Source: Candidatus Komeilibacteria bacterium RIFCSPLOWO2_02_FULL_48_11
Lineage (GTDB): Bacteria > Patescibacteriota > Patescibacteriia > UBA2169
Length of the DNA stretch: 14,847 bases
Assembly (NCBI GenBank): GCA_001818435.1
Contig: MHKO01000040.1
Coordinates: forward strand, 20,476 to 35,322
Reading direction: 5' to 3'
Shown here piece after piece: positions 4,854-11,687 of this stretch. Position 1 is the first letter of the stretch; the number at the start of each line of letters is the position of its first letter. A model generated the notes under the pieces. It made no database searches. It was not told where the DNA came from and saw only the letters and a program-made list of their open reading frames with translations. The translations under genes and the position numbers were made by a program.

Positions 4854-6410
4854 AACAGTAATTTTAAACACACACCACCCAATTACCCCATACAACGCCG
4901 CCATAAATACCCAATGAAAAGAATACAGCTCCAAAGACGCAAAACTCCAGGATGACAAAAATTCCGCCACGCGAATAATATATTCCAAAAGCGTCCAGGC
5001 TCCCCAGCCGATAACACTGCCCACCGCGCTTGAAGCCAGGCTGACAAGTCCGGTGATAAAACCAACCGCCATCACTGTTGGAACTGCCGGCACGATCAAA
5101 AGGTTAGCCAGAGGCGCGATGACGCTAAACCGGCCGAACTGGTAAAGTATGAGCGGGGTGGTCATAATAATGGCCGAGAGCGTGGCAATTAAAACTTCTT
5201 TGAGGCCAAATAACTTGGGCCATCTTTTTGCAAGGTTTTGCAAAATCGGGCTGATATAAACAATGCCCATGGTGGCTAAAAACGAGAGTTGAAACCCAGC
5301 ATCAAAAACCAAAATTTTGGGATTGATAAGTAGCATCACAAAAGCGGTAAAAACCAAAGCATTAGTGGCCCGCGTTGCCCGGCCCAGCTGGCTCGCCAGC
5401 AATACGAACAAACCCATGATGCCGGCCCGCACCACTGAAGCGCTGGCTCCGGTCATAATCACAAAAGCCCCAATACCCAAGCTGATGAGCCAAAAAGTGC
5501 GGCGCCGGCTGACGCCAATGCTTTGCATTAAAATCAGCAAGGCCGCGGCAATAATGGTGATGTTTGAACCGGAAATGGCAATAATGTGCGTTACCCCGAC
5601 GCGGTTGAAAGCTTCCAGCAAATAATCGGGTATGCCGCGCCGCGCCCCAACCAAAATGCCGGCCAATAACGAAGCGTGCGGTTCAGGCAGGCTGGAGTTG
5701 ATGGCGCCGATAAACCGCGCTTTGATTGATAATAACGCCGCTTTGATAAGATTACCCTGATTACTCCCGATTTTTTCAATCTGCCCTCGCCAACAGACGC
5801 TGTAAATATCATAACGGGCCAGATACTTGTCATAAGCAAAATCCTCAATCTGCTCCGGCGCCTCAATGGCGCAGGTGATTTTTAACAAATCGCCATATTG
5901 GTATTGAGGATACAACGCGGTCTTAATTAGAAGACGGCCTTTTAATTTATCGTCATCCCGAGCGGAGCGAAGCGGAGTCGAGGGATCTCGTGGATTACCA
6001 ATGGGATCCCTCCACTCCCCGCCGAGTACGGCGGGTCGGTCGGGATGACGTGTTTTATTCGCAATGACAGAAACCGTCAATTTCTGCCCATCCAATCTCA
6101 CATCCGGCTCTTCGGTAACCACAGCCTCAACCACAACCTTCTGACCATTATAAAAACTAATGTGAGATGGGTTGCTTATTACCGGTTCCGAGAGTACCAG
6201 CCGAATCATTCCCAAAACAAAAAATAACCCCCACAAGGTTATAATGCGCCAAGTTCGCTGAAACCAGAAAATAAAAAACCCAACCAAGAGCAAAAGGAGG
6301 AAACCGTATAAATAGACAAACTTAATCGCCAAAAAAGAAGCCGCCAAAACTCCCAACACAAAAGCCAAGAGGCAAATTAAAAATACTTTGGAACGAGCCA
6401 AGCGCGGCAT
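4827..6410 (-). CDS. comEC: ComEC/Rec2-family DNA-uptake channel protein without its MBL domain
   Basis: ComEC is the inner-membrane channel that imports single-stranded DNA during natural transformation. The 527 residues comprise two or three N-terminal spans (7-75), a DUF4131 OB-fold-like segment (about 90-190), and the Competence domain of many membrane helices (about 230-515), including HASLLAGILVGARRGIP and VGVTHIIAISGSNITI, the family signature. The C-terminal MBL domain of canonical ComEC is absent and encoded by the next gene. Residues about 120-154 (RHPDRPAVLGG...RDDDK) are encoded by a 100-bp palindromic repeat inserted in the OB segment. The final seven residues come from another repeat. 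The ATG at 6410 follows the hicA stop by one base, so translation is likely coupled. No SD. Confidence 0.92.
   Translation of the reverse strand: MPRLARSKVFLICLLAFVLGVLAASFLAIKFVYLYGFLLLLLVGFFIFWFQRTWRIITLWGLFFVLGMIRLVLSEPVISNPSHISFYNGQKVVVEAVVTEEPDVRLDGQKLTVSVIANKTRHPDRPAVLGGEWRDPIGNPRDPSTPLRSARDDDKLKGRLLIKTALYPQYQYGDLLKITCAIEAPEQIEDFAYDKYLARYDIYSVCWRGQIEKIGSNQGNLIKAALLSIKARFIGAINSSLPEPHASLLAGILVGARRGIPDYLLEAFNRVGVTHIIAISGSNITIIAAALLILMQSIGVSRRRTFWLISLGIGAFVIMTGASASVVRAGIMGLFVLLASQLGRATRATNALVFTAFVMLLINPKILVFDAGFQLSFLATMGIVYISPILQNLAKRWPKLFGLKEVLIATLSAIIMTTPLILYQFGRFSVIAPLANLLIVPAVPTVMAVGFITGLVSLASSAVGSVIGWGAWTLLEYIIRVAEFLSSWSFASLELYSFHWVFMAALYGVIGWCVFKITVKDTRHKIQ
5951..6050. repeat. Palindromic element inside the comEC coding sequence
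   Basis: CGTCATCCCG (5951-5960) is the exact inverse of CGGGATGACG (6041-6050). An inner AGGGATC/GATCCCT pair lies around 5980-6013, and CCCGCCG/CGGCGGG around 6018-6034. Its outer ends resemble the core ends of elements 1, 2 and 4. It is translated in frame without stops as a charged, proline-rich stretch unlike the rest of ComEC. Confidence 0.8.
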
Positions 6411-6411
6411 G

Positions 6412-6645
6412 TTAAAACTCCGCGAGCGCTCTAAAATACTGCTCGCGACTTATGCCGGCAGTGGTCAAATTTATTCTAATAAGCGCGGCTGAAACGCGGG
6501 GCGGACTTGTCTTGATTACCAGCGGTCTGGACACTCCGGGCTTATTCATCATGATATGGTCGCCGCGATAACGCGTAGCTTTAAATCCAAAGCGCTCAAA
6601 TAGTTGTATCAATTTCGTATAGTGAATCGGGACTAATTTTGGCAT
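6412..6645 (-). CDS. hicA: HicA-family mRNA interferase toxin
   Basis: HicA toxins have a dsRBD-like fold and cut mRNA at ribosomes. The 77-residue product shows the family layout: KLIQLFERFGFKATRYRGDH (11-30) with H30 in the position of the catalytic histidine, a strand block RPLVIKTSP, and the terminal helix LTTAGISREQYFRAL resembling the usual LRQAGLSxEEF. The residue before the histidine is D rather than the common S. It lies five nt downstream of hicB and one nt upstream of comEC, all on the same strand. The ATG has no SD. The length is normal for the family. Confidence 0.8.
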   Translation of the reverse strand: MPKLVPIHYTKLIQLFERFGFKATRYRGDHIMMNKPGVSRPLVIKTSPPRVSAALIRINLTTAGISREQYFRALAEF

Positions 6646-6650
6646 GTGTC

Positions 6651-6947
6651 TTATGCCATGACCGCTAGATCAGGCAAACTGAATGTCGCGGTCTGATGTG
6701 ATAGCGCCTGACGATGCACCCAGTCGCCATCCGCTTTCCGGCTAAAACCATCCTCGTCAAGAACTTGCTCCAAAGTTCCCATCTCAATGCAACCTTCTAT
6801 CCATAATTCAATCGCCTCTTTAAGTGATCGTTGCGCATCTACAATATCTCTGCCCGAACTTCCCACATTAATCTCCGGCGCAATTCCAATAATTTGCCCG
6901 TCTTCTTCAAAAAATTCGGTCTTTAATTTTATCTGCGGCATGTTCAT
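6651..6947 (-). CDS. hicB: HicB-family antitoxin
   Basis: HicB antitoxins bind and neutralise HicA with a degraded RNase H-like domain. Seen: KLKTEFFEEDGQIIGIAPEI with the expected strand pattern, then GRDIVDAQRSLKEAIELWIEGC, matching the family's helix after the strands. The product is 98 residues from the ATG at 6947 (an ATG at 6941 is an alternative). No separate helix-turn-helix or ribbon-helix-helix domain is evident at the C-terminus, so autoregulation may differ from long HicB proteins. Gene order is antitoxin then toxin, the reverse of classical hicAB. A promoter about 2 nt upstream of the start codon suggests leaderless translation. Confidence 0.75.
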   Translation of the reverse strand: MNMPQIKLKTEFFEEDGQIIGIAPEINVGSSGRDIVDAQRSLKEAIELWIEGCIEMGTLEQVLDEDGFSRKADGDWVHRQALSHQTATFSLPDLAVMA

Positions 6948-6955
6948 ACAACCAC

Positions 6956-6984
6956 AGTATAAAATATAACCCGTCAAAAAGCAA
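6956..6984 (-). promoter_or_regulatory. Promoter of hicB-hicA-comEC
   Basis: -35 TTGCTT (6984-6979) and -10 TATACT (6961-6956) with a 17-nt spacer on the minus strand. The predicted start is at about 6949, only two or three nt before the hicB ATG at 6947. It sits in the short gap after prfB. Confidence 0.5.
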
Positions 6985-7004
6985 ACCCAGTAACAAAAAC
7001 GATT

Positions 7005-8112
7005 CTATCTCTTTTCTTTTTTAGCCAGCCACCTGACAAAAGCCTCGCTAAACTCGTCAAGCTCTCCGGCCAAGACCGCGTCCACATCCTGGGTTTCAAG
7101 CCCGGTGCGGTGGTCTTTGACGAGCTTGTAAGGATGCAAAACATAAGAGCGAATCTGGCTCCCCCAGGCCGCGCTTTTTACTTCTCCGCGGATTTGCCGT
7201 TCTTTTTTTTCACGCTCCTCAATTTGACGCTTGGCCAAGCGCGATTTTAAAATTTTGAGAGCTGTTTGCTTATTCTGTAATTGCGACCGTTCGTTCTGGC
7301 AAGTAACGGTCAAACCAGTCGGGATGTGGACAATGCGCACCGCGGAATCAGTGGTATTGACCGACTGGCCGCCATGGCCTGAAGAACGAAAAACGTCAAT
7401 CCGCAAGTCCTCGTCTTTTAATTCAACGTCCGCCAAGTCGCCCAAATCCGGAATTACGTCCACTAAAGCAAACGAAGTGTGGCGCATTTTTTCCGCGTCA
7501 TACGGGGAAATGCGCACCAAGCGGTGGACCCCGCTCTCGGATTTAAAAATGCCAAAAGCATACTGGCCGTTCACTTCAAAAACGGCGCTTTTTATGCCCG
7601 CTTCCTGGCCCGATTGCTTATCAATTAAACGAGTCTTAAAATTCTTTCGCTCCGCGAACCGCAGCAGCATGGAGAGGAGCATCTCGGCCCAGTCCTGGGC
7701 ATCGGTGCCGCCGGCGCCGGCGGAAATGGCCACAATGGCCTGGCGCTCGTCCCACTCGCCCGTAAAAAAAACAGTGAACTCCAAGGCAGTGAATTCTTGT
7801 TCCAGCTTGGCTGACTTTTGTTCCAAATCAGCAACTAAATCTTCCTCGGCCTCATCTTTAAATTCTTCGGCCAAAGCCAAAAGAGCCTCGGCCTCGCGAG
7901 AGAGCTCTTGCCAGGCCTCAATTTCTTTTTTCAGATTGGCGTGTTCAGTGGTCACGGCCTGGGCCTGTTCTCGATTCTGCCACAGTTCGGGCTCTTGCAA
8001 CTTTTTTTCCAAATCTTTCAACTTCAACTCCTTCTTGCCAACATCAAAGTAGCCTCGCTGTTTGGGCGATCTTGGCCGAAAGCTCGGTTAATTTTTTTAT
8101 TACTTCGTGCAT
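7005..8112 (-). CDS. prfB: Peptide chain release factor 2, made by +1 programmed frameshift
   Basis: RF2 ends translation at UAA and UGA codons. The body (zero-frame from 8027) has the peptide-release motif GGQ in SSGHGGQSVN and the stop-codon recognition tripeptide as SPY in LVRISPYDAE (SPF in Escherichia coli), plus the WGSQIRSYVLHPY block. It lacks the RF2 N-terminus. That is found in another frame: ATG at 8112 opens 22 codons ending CTA CTT TGA (8052-8044). Slipping by one base at CTT continues as DVGKKELKLKDLEKK into the body, giving 368 residues (365 in E. coli). The coordinates span both frames, so the feature length is 3n+1. There is no SD before the ATG, which abuts an inverted repeat. 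Confidence 0.93.
8043..8056 (-). promoter_or_regulatory. prfB programmed frameshift site
   Basis: The minus strand reads GAGG-CTA-CTT-TGA-T. CTT is the slippery codon (8049-8047), TGA the in-frame stop (8046-8044), and GAGG the internal SD-like element three nt before CTT. This matches the spacing of the E. coli site (AGGGGG-TAT-CTT-TGA-C). When RF2 is scarce, ribosomes pause at UGA and slip +1, so RF2 controls its own synthesis. Confidence 0.9.
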
Positions 8113-8119
8113 ATTGTTA

Positions 8120-8188
8120 AATTGTTATATTGCTATATTGTTACAGATCAACGGCCATACTGGAAAGCAATTTGACAATATAACAATT
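8120..8188. repeat. Short inverted repeat between prfB and htrA
   Basis: AATTGTTATATTG (8120-8132) is the exact inverse of CAATATAACAATT (8176-8188), with 43 nt between. The low arm is extended by variants of the same unit (ATTGTTA, ATTGTTATATTG, CTATATTGTTA). It resembles the unit arrays of the composite elements but has no GTCAT core. It ends 8 nt before the prfB start codon, so it forms the prfB leader and the htrA 3' region. Confidence 0.7.
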
Positions 8189-8219
8189 CTTCTGTTTTCC
8201 GATTTCCATCATCCGGTTT

Positions 8220-9479
8220 CTATTTTCTCTCTGCCAGTTCAACTTCAACTTCCTTCATCTCGCCCTGGTGATAAATCTTCAACCTCACCTTATCCCCGAC
8301 TTTATATTTGTTAAGCAAGCTGGTGAGTGTTTTGTCAACCATGACTTTTTCGCCCTCAACTTCCAAAATAATGTCATTCTCCGCAATTCCGGCTTTGTCG
8401 GCCGGCGAACCAGGCACCACCGCCAAATCGATTCTTTGCTCGCCGCGGACAATGAGCGCGCCCTGATTAATGTCAGTAATGCCATTGGCTTTGGCGATCT
8501 CTTCGGTCAATATGACATAACGCACCCCCAGGAAAGTGCGGACAATGCGGCCGTATTTCTGCACGCTTTGAATAATGTCTTTAACCGGGTTGATGGGAAT
8601 GGCAAAGCCGATGAGTTGGCCTTGGCGCGACACGGCAGTGTTGACCCCCACGACTTTGCCGAAAAGGTCTAAAAGCGGCCCCCCGGAATTGCCGGGATTA
8701 ATGGCCGCGTCGGTTTGGATGGCCTCTTCAATCACCTCGGAAGAACCGGAGTTGTCGCCAGCCACCACGCGGCGGTTGATGCCGGAAACCACGCCTTTAG
8801 TTACGGTGTTGCTGAATTCGCCCAAACTGTTGCCGATGGCAATCACGGTCTGACCGATTTTTACCTGGTCCGAATCGCCCAAATCCAAAACCGGCAAATT
8901 ATCAGCCTTGATTTTAAGAACCGCGATGTCATTAACGCTGTCGCGAGCCAAAACTTCCGCTTCGTGCTTGGCGCCGTCATTTAAAACAACGGAGTATTCC
9001 GCTTCTTCATTATCAACCACGTGGCGGTTGGTAATAATCAAGCCGTCGGTGGTGATTATAAAGCCAGTGCCGCCGCCCACTTTTTGTTTGCCGGATTGCG
9101 GCTGGGATTCATTAAAAGGAAAACTGAAAAAAAACTCGTCCCAAGGCGAACCCGGAAATAACGGTCCCGTGCGATTGTACAGTTTTGACAAATCCTGGGT
9201 CACTACAATTGAAACCACGGCCGGCGCGGTTTTGGCCGCCACCTCCACAGTCGCCGAATCTTCAATCACAACTTGATTTTTGGCTTTATCGGGATTGGCA
9301 GTGGAATCTCCGGGCGCAAGGCGCAACCATTCGGAAAACCACGGCCAGGACTGGCTGGAAACCCAGGCCGTGGCCAGCACTCCGGTTATGGCCCCAACCA
9401 GGCCGCCAGCCACGATGCTCCCGGAGATGGTAATCACTAATGTTTTTTTTATCGCGCTTGGCAACTCATCCCAAAACAT
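8220..9479 (-). CDS. Membrane-anchored HtrA/DegP-type serine protease with one PDZ domain
   Basis: Envelope quality-control protease acting outside the cytoplasmic membrane. The 419 residues show a short cytoplasmic N-terminus, one membrane span (about 13-40), a linker, then a trypsin-like domain with catalytic H153 (ITNRHVVD), D184 (DSVNDIAVLKI) and S265 (NPGNSGGPLL). A single PDZ domain (about 315-410) carries VVPGSPADKAGI and NDIILEVEG. Loop LA is replaced by an aromatic stretch (SPWDEFFFSFPF). The ATG at 9479 is chosen over an upstream ATT-region start because it follows the upstream gene's stop by four nt and has an AAAGAG SD-like sequence. It is probably the last gene of the ftsA operon. 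Confidence 0.93.
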   Translation of the reverse strand: MFWDELPSAIKKTLVITISGSIVAGGLVGAITGVLATAWVSSQSWPWFSEWLRLAPGDSTANPDKAKNQVVIEDSATVEVAAKTAPAVVSIVVTQDLSKLYNRTGPLFPGSPWDEFFFSFPFNESQPQSGKQKVGGGTGFIITTDGLIITNRHVVDNEEAEYSVVLNDGAKHEAEVLARDSVNDIAVLKIKADNLPVLDLGDSDQVKIGQTVIAIGNSLGEFSNTVTKGVVSGINRRVVAGDNSGSSEVIEEAIQTDAAINPGNSGGPLLDLFGKVVGVNTAVSRQGQLIGFAIPINPVKDIIQSVQKYGRIVRTFLGVRYVILTEEIAKANGITDINQGALIVRGEQRIDLAVVPGSPADKAGIAENDIILEVEGEKVMVDKTLTSLLNKYKVGDKVRLKIYHQGEMKEVEVELAERK

Positions 9480-9483
9480 AAAA

Positions 9484-9876
9484 TTACTCTTTTTGATAAT
9501 CATCTAACAAATCCTTCATTTCCTGAAGTTTTTCCAAATCAGTGCCTAAAAAACTCTTAATTATGTTATTGCCTTCAACCGCGGTCTCGCCCGTGCCATT
9601 CCCCAATAGTTCTTTGTAGGCGGCCAAAGCTTGTTTTAAATAAGGCGGCAGGAACAAAGCGGCGGCGATCAGCGGGCCGATAATTAAAACCAGCTTGATG
9701 ACCGTGGCCACTTGGGCGAAATAAATGTAGCGCCTGGTTTTGGACGTTAAAGCGTGAATCTCGCGCGTCAGCGCCAAATTCTCGGCCATTAATTCCTCCA
9801 ACCGGCTGGGTGTTAAATTCCCGGCCTCGGGCGCGGCCGGACCGGGCGCGGGTTCAATGTTTTTTTGTTCGGGCAT
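9484..9876 (-). CDS. Small membrane protein with N-terminal coiled-coil segment, unknown function
   Basis: The 130-residue product is not recognised. It has a proline/alanine-rich polar N-terminus (1-25), a helix likely to coil (LEELMAENLALTREIHALT, 26-44), one or one-and-a-half membrane spans (about 52-82, VATVIKLVLIIGPLIAAALFL), and an acidic tail ending LLDDYQKE. It sits between nrdR and htrA; its stop precedes the htrA ATG by four nt, suggesting a joint membrane role with the protease (inference). Its start region lies beside a G+C-rich repeat that supplies GGAGG ten nt before the ATG. Confidence 0.75.
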   Translation of the reverse strand: MPEQKNIEPAPGPAAPEAGNLTPSRLEELMAENLALTREIHALTSKTRRYIYFAQVATVIKLVLIIGPLIAAALFLPPYLKQALAAYKELLGNGTGETAVEGNNIIKSFLGTDLEKLQEMKDLLDDYQKE

Positions 9877-9882
9877 TTCTTT

Positions 9883-9937
9883 TCCGCCTCCTCGGCGGAC
9901 CCGCCGCTTGCCCGCCGAAGAGGCGGGAAGAGGCGGG
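9883..9937. repeat. G+C-rich palindromic repeat, copy A
   Basis: A 55-bp element with internal stems (TCCGCC/GGCGGA, CCCGCC/GGCGGG). Its reverse complement aligns along its length with 12940-12991 (shared GCCTCTTCGG-GGGCAAGC block). It fills the nrdR to membrane-protein gap. On the minus strand it ends GAGGAGGCGGA, giving a possible SD for the next gene. Confidence 0.8.
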
Positions 9938-9940
9938 TTA

Positions 9941-10471
9941 CTATCTTTTTTTAGTCGCCCGTCCGCGACGGCGGGATAAGGCGATTTTCTTTTTCTTTAA
10001 ACGCGATGACTTTTGTCTTCTGGTTGGGGCTAATTTGCTGATTTCCTCGCGGAAATTAGACACGTCAGTGAAAGCCCGATATACCGAAGCAAACCGGATA
10101 TAGGCCACTTGATCAACTTTTTGGAGATGACGCATGGCAATCTCCCCGATTTCCGAAGTTTTAATTTCCGGCCGATTCAGGACGTAAATATCGCGCTCAA
10201 TGCCGGAAATAAGGGACCGAAATTCTTGTTTGGTAACCGGCCGTTTTTCCAAGGCCCGCAGCACCCCGCCTTCAATCTTGGAACGGCTGTAGGCTTCGCG
10301 CCGGCCGTCGCGCTTGATAACCGACAGGTCCAGTATTTCCGTTTCTTCCAGGGTGGAAAAACGAAATTTGCATTTCAAGCAAGTGCGCCGGCGGCGCACC
10401 GCGTTTTCATTTTCAGACAAGCGGGAATCAAGAACTTTTGTGTCATCATAATTGCAAGCCGGACAGTGCAT
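9941..10471 (-). CDS. nrdR: NrdR, ribonucleotide reductase transcriptional repressor, with basic C-terminal tail
   Basis: NrdR senses ATP/dATP and represses ribonucleotide reductase genes. Seen: N-terminal zinc ribbon MHCPACNYDDTKVLDSR with C3, C6, C31 and C34 (TCLKCKFRFST), followed by an ATP-cone (about 48-138) opening ILDLSVIKRDGRREAYSR and containing YIRFASVYRAF. At 176 residues it is longer than usual (about 150-160). The extra tail from about 148 is very basic (QKSSRLKKKKIALSRRRGR) and its last codons lie in palindromic DNA (CCCG...CGGG near 9957-9976). It is 17 nt after ftsZ and no SD is evident. No ribonucleotide reductase gene or NrdR box was recognised here. Confidence 0.92.
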   Translation of the reverse strand: MHCPACNYDDTKVLDSRLSENENAVRRRRTCLKCKFRFSTLEETEILDLSVIKRDGRREAYSRSKIEGGVLRALEKRPVTKQEFRSLISGIERDIYVLNRPEIKTSEIGEIAMRHLQKVDQVAYIRFASVYRAFTDVSNFREEISKLAPTRRQKSSRLKKKKIALSRRRGRATKKR

Positions 10472-10488
10472 AAAAATTTCTTATGACT

Positions 10489-11646
10489 TTAGTTCATTTT
10501 CTTGCGGATGAACGCCGGAATTTCCAGCTCTTCTTCGCCGGCCTCTTCTTCTTCAGCCTCAAATTCGGGCCGAACCGGCGCCGCGCCGCGCTTGCCTTTA
10601 AACTCAGCCGGCTTTTCAAAAAAGATGGATTGTTTGCGATCAGCGGCCTCTAAAGTCTGCTCCCTAACCTGGAGCGGCTCGCCGTGAGGCCGGCCTTTGC
10701 CTTCAAAGCCGGTAGCCACCACCGTTACTTTAACCTCGTCTTTCATCTCCTCGCTGACCACGGCGCCAAAAATAATCTTGGCGTCATCATCAGCCGCGCC
10801 GGTAATAATCTTGGCCGCCTCGTTAATCTCATACATGCCCAAATCGCTCGAGCCGGTAACAGTGAACAGAATGCCGCGCGCCCCATCAATGGACATTTCC
10901 AAGAGCGGGCTGTCAATGGCCGCTTTGGCCGCGTCTATGGCTCGGTTCTCTCCCGAACCTCGGCCAATGCCCATGAGCGCGCTGCCGGCGCCGTGCATAA
11001 TGGCCTTAACGTCAGCAAAATCAACGTTAATCAGTCCGGGAACGGTAATCAACTCGGAAATGCCCTGCACGCCTTGATGCAGCACATCATCAACCACCCG
11101 AAAAGCGTCAATCAAGGAAGTCTTTTTGTCAATAACCTGCAGGAGCCGGTCATTGGGTATGGTGATAATGGTGTCCACCCGCTCCATCAACTCTTCTAAT
11201 CCGGCCTCGGCAATGGCTCGGCGCTGCTGGCCTTCAAACATGAAAGGCTTGGTAATTATGCCCACGGTCAAAGCCCCTAAATCGCGGGCAATGTCCGCCA
11301 CCACCGGAGCCGCGCCCGTGCCCGTGCCCCCGCCCAAGCCGCAAGTAATAAAAACCATGTCCGCGTCTTTGAGCAGCTCTTTTATTTCATCCTGGCTTTC
11401 CTCGGCCGACTTGCGGCCCAAATCCGGATTCATGCCCGCTCCCAGGCCGCGAGTCACGGTTTGGCCGATATGCAGTTTTATCGGGGCCTTGTTGTGGTGC
11501 AGGGCTTGGGCATCGGTATTAATGGAAATAAATTCCACGCCCTTGATTTTTTCTTCAATCATGCGGTTAACAGCGCTTGACCCGCCACCGCCCACGCCCA
11601 CTACTTTTATTTTTGCGAAAGTCTCGATTTGCGGCTTAATCTCCAT
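10489..11646 (-). CDS. ftsZ: Cell division protein FtsZ
   Basis: Tubulin-like GTPase that forms the division ring at mid-cell. The 385-residue product shows FAKIKVVGVGGGGSSAVNRM (10-29), the tubulin signature GGGTGTG (105-111), the GTP-contact region TIPNDRLL, and the catalytic T7 loop NVDFADVKAIM (207-217). After an acidic linker it ends ELEIPAFIRKKMN, the conserved tail peptide that binds FtsA. The ATG at 11646 gives the usual short N-terminus. A GTG at 11685 would add 13 residues. Neither has a convincing SD, although GGA directly abuts the GTG. It lies downstream of ftsA in the same operon. Confidence 0.98.
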   Translation of the reverse strand: MEIKPQIETFAKIKVVGVGGGGSSAVNRMIEEKIKGVEFISINTDAQALHHNKAPIKLHIGQTVTRGLGAGMNPDLGRKSAEESQDEIKELLKDADMVFITCGLGGGTGTGAAPVVADIARDLGALTVGIITKPFMFEGQQRRAIAEAGLEELMERVDTIITIPNDRLLQVIDKKTSLIDAFRVVDDVLHQGVQGISELITVPGLINVDFADVKAIMHGAGSALMGIGRGSGENRAIDAAKAAIDSPLLEMSIDGARGILFTVTGSSDLGMYEINEAAKIITGAADDDAKIIFGAVVSEEMKDEVKVTVVATGFEGKGRPHGEPLQVREQTLEAADRKQSIFFEKPAEFKGKRGAAPVRPEFEAEEEEAGEEELEIPAFIRKKMN

Positions 11647-11687
11647 ACGGTTTATAAAGTTAATCTGGAATAATTTTGTTTGCACTC

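Noticed and set aside
4827..6410. comEC as a pseudogene because of repeat insertion and the missing MBL domain
   Set aside because: The frame is open throughout, core signatures are intact, and the MBL domain is intact next door.
8044..8046. In-frame TGA in prfB as a sequencing error, selenocysteine or recoded UGA (code 25)
   Set aside because: The context is the classic RF2 +1 frameshift site, no SECIS-like structure is seen, and other genes are intact under the standard bacterial code.
7231..8052. 273-residue forward-strand ORF
   Set aside because: Antisense shadow of prfB, which has GGQ and other RF2 motifs.
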